Shown piece by piece: positions 59,586 to 64,000 of a DNA stretch of 64,000 nt (position 1 is the stretch's first letter; every line of letters starts with the position of its first letter). The notes beneath the pieces are model-generated. The model saw only the letters and a program-made list of their open reading frames with translations. It was not told where the DNA came from and did no database searches. Origin of the DNA: Alistipes_A hominis (GTDB lineage: Bacteria > Bacteroidota > Bacteroidia > Bacteroidales > Rikenellaceae); NCBI RefSeq assembly GCF_014288115.1, contig NZ_JACOOK010000006.1, positions 124,001 to 188,000 on the forward strand, in the 5' to 3' direction. The position numbers and the translations under genes were made by a program.

Positions 59586-60542
59586 TTAGTATTCGGCGCG
59601 TTTAAACGATGACAAAAAACGGACGGCGACTCCTTTGACGTCCTGCAGGAACATGGATCCGGCATCGGGATAATGGGAACGGTACTCCCCTTTACAATAC
59701 ATACCGATGATCCGAAACAGGTTGAACCGTGACCGCAGGGCCCAGAATCGTTTGTAGACGAAATCGACTCTTTTTACCGGAGCGACGGCAAACGGATCCG
59801 GGACCTCCCTGTGCCACATCAAAGCGTCTTTGGCTGTTTCCCAGCGTTTGGCCGGATAGATGAACAAAGCTCCCAGACCGACCGACTGGTTGTCGTGCAA
59901 ACGGTATTTGATCAGACACCGGTCGATAAAATCCAGTTTATTCCATAAAAGAGCGGAGATTGCGATTATCTCGTCGTGTACCTGCCCCCAAACCGTAAAC
60001 GGGATGCAATACGGAACGAACGATGCCCGCATAGCCGTCGTGGCACCCGTTACCCGGCCCGAAGTACTCAGCACCTGGTACGGGTGTCCGGCACGGAATA
60101 ACTTTTTGTTCCGGTCGTCCATTCCCACCACATCGAACAGGGTTTGATGATAACTCATTGCTCCGAAGCGGTTGATCAGAAAGGCGTTCGTAAAGACGAA
60201 ACTTTTGTCGGGATGTTTTTCGAAATAATCGCAGATTACTTCCGTTTTTTCAGGCATCCAAATGTCGTCCTGATCGGACAGGAACAGGATATCTCCCGAG
60301 CAGGCGCAGATCGCTTTTTCAAAATTGCGGGTATATCCGAGGTTTTCCGGATTCTCGATCAGTCTTATTTTCCCCGGATGTTTTTCGATATACCGGTTAA
60401 TCAGGGCGACCGTTGCGTCCGTCGACCGGTCGTCGCAAATTACGATCTCGTCGACCGGACGGGTCTGACCGAGGATGGAATCCAACTGTTCCTTCAGGTA
60501 CTGGGCGCCGTTGTATGTGCATAAAGCTACCGATGTTGTCAT
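59586..60542 (-). CDS. GT2 family glycosyltransferase
   Basis: A 318-residue enzyme from ATG 60540-60542 (a TTG two codons upstream is less likely). The GT-A fold starts TTSVALCTYNGAQYLKEQLD, has VDEIVICDDRSTDATVALIN and the DxD-type motif ILFLSDQDDIWMPEKTE near 90. This fits GT2 rhamnosyl-type transferases. It lies directly after the HlyD gene, so it is in the exporter transcript and may decorate the peptide or a cell-surface polymer. Confidence 0.88.
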   Translation of the reverse strand: MTTSVALCTYNGAQYLKEQLDSILGQTRPVDEIVICDDRSTDATVALINRYIEKHPGKIRLIENPENLGYTRNFEKAICACSGDILFLSDQDDIWMPEKTEVICDYFEKHPDKSFVFTNAFLINRFGAMSYHQTLFDVVGMDDRNKKLFRAGHPYQVLSTSGRVTGATTAMRASFVPYCIPFTVWGQVHDEIIAISALLWNKLDFIDRCLIKYRLHDNQSVGLGALFIYPAKRWETAKDALMWHREVPDPFAVAPVKRVDFVYKRFWALRSRFNLFRIIGMYCKGEYRSHYPDAGSMFLQDVKGVAVRFLSSFKRAEY

Positions 60543-60563
60543 ATTCAATGATGTTATGATAGT

Positions 60564-61847
60564 TTATAAATCGTTCTTAATAGCGGATTTGAGCGGATTG
60601 AGAAAGCGTTCCAGAAGACGCTGATCTTTGGTGATGATGTCTCCCGTTCCGTCCATTTGCTGAATGAATTTGATCCGGGTGTTGTAGCTCGAAACCAGTC
60701 CGTTGCTGAACACGACTTCGGCGGCGTACCCTTCGGTTTCGGGAATGGAAGACAGCGAGCTGATCTTTCCTTTCAGTATCCCATATTCCATATAGGGGAA
60801 TCCGTTCAACTTGACGTTGACGGTCTGTCCGGTTTTCACTTTGGCGAACCCTTGGGACGGAATGTACATCTTTCCGATTACCTGCAGCGAATCGTTCGGT
60901 ACGACCGAAGCCAGCCGCTCCCCCGAAACGACGTTCTGATTGTTGCTCCAGTATTTGGTAAACGTCACCCGTCCGTCAATCGGCGACTGGAGCATGTATT
61001 TTTCTTTCCATAGTCCGATCTGGGTCAGCAACTGTTCCCTCGCTTCGGAAAGCTGAACCCGATAGTTGAGAATTTCGTTGTCCCGTTGTATTTTTAGTTC
61101 GAGCAACTGTTGTTTCATATTGATCAAGCTGGATTCGGTCGAAGTCAGGGCCGTGTTCTGAGTGATCATGGAGATCCGTTTTTGCAACACGCTTTGCTGG
61201 GATCGTTCGTATTCGGCAGGAGTCAGGGCATTGGAGTGCAGCAGCAGAGAATCCCGGGCGAGGTTTTTATTCTCGAAGGCCATGTCTTCCTTCAGCAGCG
61301 ACATTTGCTGGGCCTGGCTCCGGATGGTCTGCTGCGTTTTTGCGATATTGTCTTCGATCAGTTTCTGTTTCTGAACCGTAAAATCGGTCTGCAGGTAATG
61401 ATCGAACAAAAGACACTGCTTTACGAACTGAATATAATAGGACTGCAATTCCCCGAGGGAGCAGTCTTCGTTCAAAAAATCTCCGGAAAAGTAAAGTTCC
61501 CACCGGTCTCCGTTCCGCAGCAGCATATTTTCCAGTTTCAATACCGAACGGTAATCACCTGTGTTATACAATACGGCGATCACCTCGTCCTTTGCAACGG
61601 AATCCCCGTCCTTTACCAAAATATGTTCGATCTTGTTGGACGAACGGGCGATCAGATCCGCCGGAGGGTTTAGTGTCGTCAGTACGATCGGGGCCGATAT
61701 GGTCTCGGGGTATCTGACCAGGTAGGTAATTCCCATGATAAGCAGAAACAGACAGAAAAGGACGACGATCCCCCAGCGGATCACCCAACCGGGAATGCGT
61801 CCCAATATCTCCTGTACCTCTTCACTGTATATGGTATGTCTTGGCAT
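60564..61847 (-). CDS. HlyD family membrane-fusion/secretion protein
   Basis: A 427-residue adaptor that bridges the inner-membrane transporter and TolC. One N-terminal membrane helix (WGIVVLFCLFLLIMGITYLV, residues 24-43) anchors it. The biotinyl/lipoyl-like half-motif ILVKDGDSVAKDEVIAVLY near 95 and its partner LQSPIDGRVTFTKYWSNNQN near 285 flank a long coiled coil (QTIRSQAQQMSLLKEDMAFE). It is 13 bases after the ABC transporter gene, in the same transcript. Confidence 0.92.
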   Translation of the reverse strand: MPRHTIYSEEVQEILGRIPGWVIRWGIVVLFCLFLLIMGITYLVRYPETISAPIVLTTLNPPADLIARSSNKIEHILVKDGDSVAKDEVIAVLYNTGDYRSVLKLENMLLRNGDRWELYFSGDFLNEDCSLGELQSYYIQFVKQCLLFDHYLQTDFTVQKQKLIEDNIAKTQQTIRSQAQQMSLLKEDMAFENKNLARDSLLLHSNALTPAEYERSQQSVLQKRISMITQNTALTSTESSLINMKQQLLELKIQRDNEILNYRVQLSEAREQLLTQIGLWKEKYMLQSPIDGRVTFTKYWSNNQNVVSGERLASVVPNDSLQVIGKMYIPSQGFAKVKTGQTVNVKLNGFPYMEYGILKGKISSLSSIPETEGYAAEVVFSNGLVSSYNTRIKFIQQMDGTGDIITKDQRLLERFLNPLKSAIKNDL

Positions 61848-61859
61848 ATTCGTATCTTT

Positions 61860-64000
61860 TTAATTTCCTAATTCCAACTGATCCTTGACCAGATCGTAAT
61901 AAGCGCCCTTGGCGGCGATCAGTTCGCTGTGGGTTCCCTGCTCGACAATTTGTCCTTTGTGCAGCACGACGATGGTGTCGGCATTCTTCACGGTACTCAG
62001 CCGGTGGGCTACGACCACGACCGTCCGACCTTCGAAGAAAGTTTTCATGTTATCCATAATCGCTTTTTCGTTGTTGGCATCCAGAGAGTTCGTGGCTTCG
62101 TCGAAAAATATGCATTTGGGATTTTTGTAAACGGCGCGGGCGATGAACAACCGCTGCTTTTGCCCGGTGCTGAGTCCGTGCCCGTCTACCCCGATCTTGG
62201 TATTGTAACGCAGCGGCAGCCCCTCCACGAAATCTTCGACATTGGCCACTTTAACCGCATGTTCGACCCGGTCGTAGTCGGGCGTTTCGTCGATGACCCC
62301 GATGTTGTTTTCCAGCGTATCGGAAAAAATGTACCCTTCCTGCATCACTACGCCGCAGTTCCGCCGCCAACAGGAATCGCTGTAACGGTCCAGTGCGATA
62401 TTGTTCAGGGAGATGCTGCCGGAGACGGGCTTGTAAAAGCCCAGCAGCAGTTTCAGCAGGGTCGTTTTGCCGCTGCCGCTGACTCCGACGATCGCCGTCA
62501 CTTTGCCCGCCGGAATCTTCAAACTAACGTCGTCCAGCACTTTGGCGGAGTGAGGGCCCTCGTATTGGAAGGTCACGTTTTTCAACTCGAGATCGGCGTT
62601 CGCAGGAATCTCCCGGATCTTCTCTTTATCTTCGGGTTCTTCGTCTTCCATATCATGGATTTCGTTCAGACGTTCCGCGCTGATCTTGGCGTCCTGCGCG
62701 GCCTGAATGAATCCTATGAACTGCGAAATAGGGCCGTTCAACTGTCCCAGAATATACTGCATGGCCATCATCATCCCAAGGGTCATATCCCCTTCGACGA
62801 CCGCTTTGGCCGCGATAAACGAAACCAGTACGTTTTTGGTCTGGTCGATGAACAGGCCGCCCACCTGCTGCGTCTGTCCGAGGGCCATCGATTTGATACT
62901 GATACGAAACATTTTGGCCTGAATCCGCTCCCATTCCCAGCGTTTCTGTTTCTCGCAACTGTTCAGTTTGATCTCCTGCATGCCGTTGATCAGTTGCACC
63001 AAGCTGCTCTGGTTGTCGGCTCCCTGCTGAAACCGTTTATAGTCCAGTTCCTTTCGTTTTTTCAGAAATACGACGACCCATCCGGCGTACAGGGCGCTGC
63101 CCAGCAGGAAAATCCCGAGGATCGTCAGGTTGTAGGTCGTCATGATCGCCCCGTAAACGACGAACGTAAAGCACGAAAATATGATATTCAAAAGCGTTCC
63201 CATCAGAAAACTCTGGATGCGGCTGTTGTCCCCGATCCGCTGCATGATGTCGCCCACCATCTTCACGTCGAAGAAAGAGATCGGAAGCCGCATCAGTTTC
63301 GCCAGAAAATCGGAGATGAACGCAATGCTGATCCGGGTAGTCACGTGCAGCGACAGCCAGCTCTGAATCAGCCCGTTCGCCGTTTGCCCGAGCGTCAGGG
63401 CCACCTGTGCGATCAGGATGGTAACGATAAATCCCAGATCGCTGTTGTTGATTCCGTAATCGACGACCCCTTGTGTCAGAAACGGGAAGATCAGGCTGAT
63501 CATGCTGCCGGTCAGCATGGCGAGGAAAAACTGGACGATGAATTTAGTGTAGGGCCGCAGATAATTCATCATATACCCGATGCGAAGGATCGACTTTTTG
63601 GTGGAATCGTCTTTCTCTTCGTAAAAGCGGGGAGAAGGTTCGATGATCAGCGCGGTGCCGACCGTGAGGTTATCTTCCCGGGTCGAATACCAACACTTCA
63701 GGAAATCCTCTTTGTTGTATTTCAGCAACCCGCCCGCCGGGTCGGCTACATAGACCCAGTAGTCGTCTTTCTGGCTCGACTGCCGGTTCTTTTTGATGTT
63801 GTAGACCACGACGAAGTGCCGCTGTTTCCAGTGGACGATCAGCGGGAACGGAATGTTGTCGCGCAACTGTTCCCACGTCAGCTTGACTCCTTCGGTACGG
63901 AAACCGATCAGTTCGGCCGCATCGCTGATGCCCAGCATCGAAACGCCCTCGCGGGTAATATGGCATTTGGTGCGCAGCGTTTGGAGCGAGTAGTTTTTAC
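61860..64000 (-). CDS. C39-peptidase ABC exporter (5' end beyond window)
   Basis: About 713 codons are visible; the start lies past the right edge. The peptidase domain's later part is present: KNYSLQTLRTKCHITREGVS, the catalytic His in HWKQRHFVVVYN and Asp in VYVADPAGGLL; the catalytic Cys is off the edge. A six-helix membrane domain follows, then the nucleotide-binding domain with Walker A IVGVSGSGKTTLLKLLLGFY, signature LSTGQKQRLFIARAVYK and Walker B CIFFDEATNSLD. Such exporters cut leaders after GG and export the core, so the precursor at 53,492 is the likely substrate. Confidence 0.93.
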   Translation of the reverse strand, partial: KNYSLQTLRTKCHITREGVSMLGISDAAELIGFRTEGVKLTWEQLRDNIPFPLIVHWKQRHFVVVYNIKKNRQSSQKDDYWVYVADPAGGLLKYNKEDFLKCWYSTREDNLTVGTALIIEPSPRFYEEKDDSTKKSILRIGYMMNYLRPYTKFIVQFFLAMLTGSMISLIFPFLTQGVVDYGINNSDLGFIVTILIAQVALTLGQTANGLIQSWLSLHVTTRISIAFISDFLAKLMRLPISFFDVKMVGDIMQRIGDNSRIQSFLMGTLLNIIFSCFTFVVYGAIMTTYNLTILGIFLLGSALYAGWVVVFLKKRKELDYKRFQQGADNQSSLVQLINGMQEIKLNSCEKQKRWEWERIQAKMFRISIKSMALGQTQQVGGLFIDQTKNVLVSFIAAKAVVEGDMTLGMMMAMQYILGQLNGPISQFIGFIQAAQDAKISAERLNEIHDMEDEEPEDKEKIREIPANADLELKNVTFQYEGPHSAKVLDDVSLKIPAGKVTAIVGVSGSGKTTLLKLLLGFYKPVSGSISLNNIALDRYSDSCWRRNCGVVMQEGYIFSDTLENNIGVIDETPDYDRVEHAVKVANVEDFVEGLPLRYNTKIGVDGHGLSTGQKQRLFIARAVYKNPKCIFFDEATNSLDANNEKAIMDNMKTFFEGRTVVVVAHRLSTVKNADTIVVLHKGQIVEQGTHSELIAAKGAYYDLVKDQLELGN

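Noticed and set aside
1..64000. CRISPR arrays and rRNA genes
   Set aside because: No regularly spaced repeats or rRNA core sequences were seen on either strand.

Overview
The window looks like a Bacteroidales chromosome, probably Rikenellaceae and Alistipes-like. The evidence is the recurring Bacteroidetes -7 box (TAnnTTTG) upstream of genes, SusC-type outer-membrane architecture, GG-leader peptide export, futalosine-route menaquinone genes, BioC/BioG biotin genes and a G+C-rich core codon usage. The genus is inferred from gene content only.

Layout. 1-11,350 is a minus-strand run of housekeeping genes: YihY (cut by the left edge), NhaC antiporter, a THUMP-like methyltransferase, a short ComEC, YifB, DnaB, a YgiQ radical SAM protein and QueA. 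11,443-13,200 holds a secreted metallophosphoesterase and the RNase P RNA. 13,204-17,459 is a tightly overlapping minus-strand operon joining biotin (bioC, bioG, bioF) with futalosine menaquinone synthesis (mqnD, mqnB) and a DUF454 membrane protein. 17,505-28,267 reads forward: prfA, pyrF, an HdeD-like protein, a DUF362 ferredoxin, then a membrane/redox block (ECF S-component, a broken phosphoribosyltransferase, TonB receptor, DUF362, NapH-like Fe-S protein, class A beta-lactamase). 28,336-37,950 has a beta-propeller lipoprotein, a beta-helix protein, RidA, META lipoprotein, EamA transporter, ileS, a DksA-like protein, rnhA and tRNA-Lys.

37,949-49,205 is an A+T-richer integrative mobilizable element next to tRNA-Lys: tyrosine integrase, a broken phosphoesterase, an IS110-family insertion, a palindrome, then mob accessory protein, Fic, unknown protein, relaxase, small protein, coupling ATPase and DNA adenine methylase. 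The main discovery is here. Five of the seven cargo genes (41,994-49,068) contain ten in-frame TGA codons, where the reading frame and protein family continue intact across each TGA and, where I recall the family, Trp is expected. All seven end in TAA or TAG. Chromosomal genes on both sides, and the IS110 transposase inserted in the element, use TGA as a stop. The element therefore appears to be written in a UGA = Trp code inside a standard-code chromosome, and no suppressor tRNA was seen.

49,305-64,000 is a second accessory block: a GT92-type glycosyltransferase facing a minus-strand ribosomal-peptide cluster. The cluster has a C39-peptidase ABC exporter (cut by the right edge), HlyD adaptor, GT2, DUF5722 protein, BlaI-type repressor, a LanC-like protein lacking zinc ligands, TolC, methyltransferase, a GG-leader Cys/Thr-rich precursor and two tandem S41 lipoprotein proteases. 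Exporter, adaptor and TolC make a full secretion route for the peptide.
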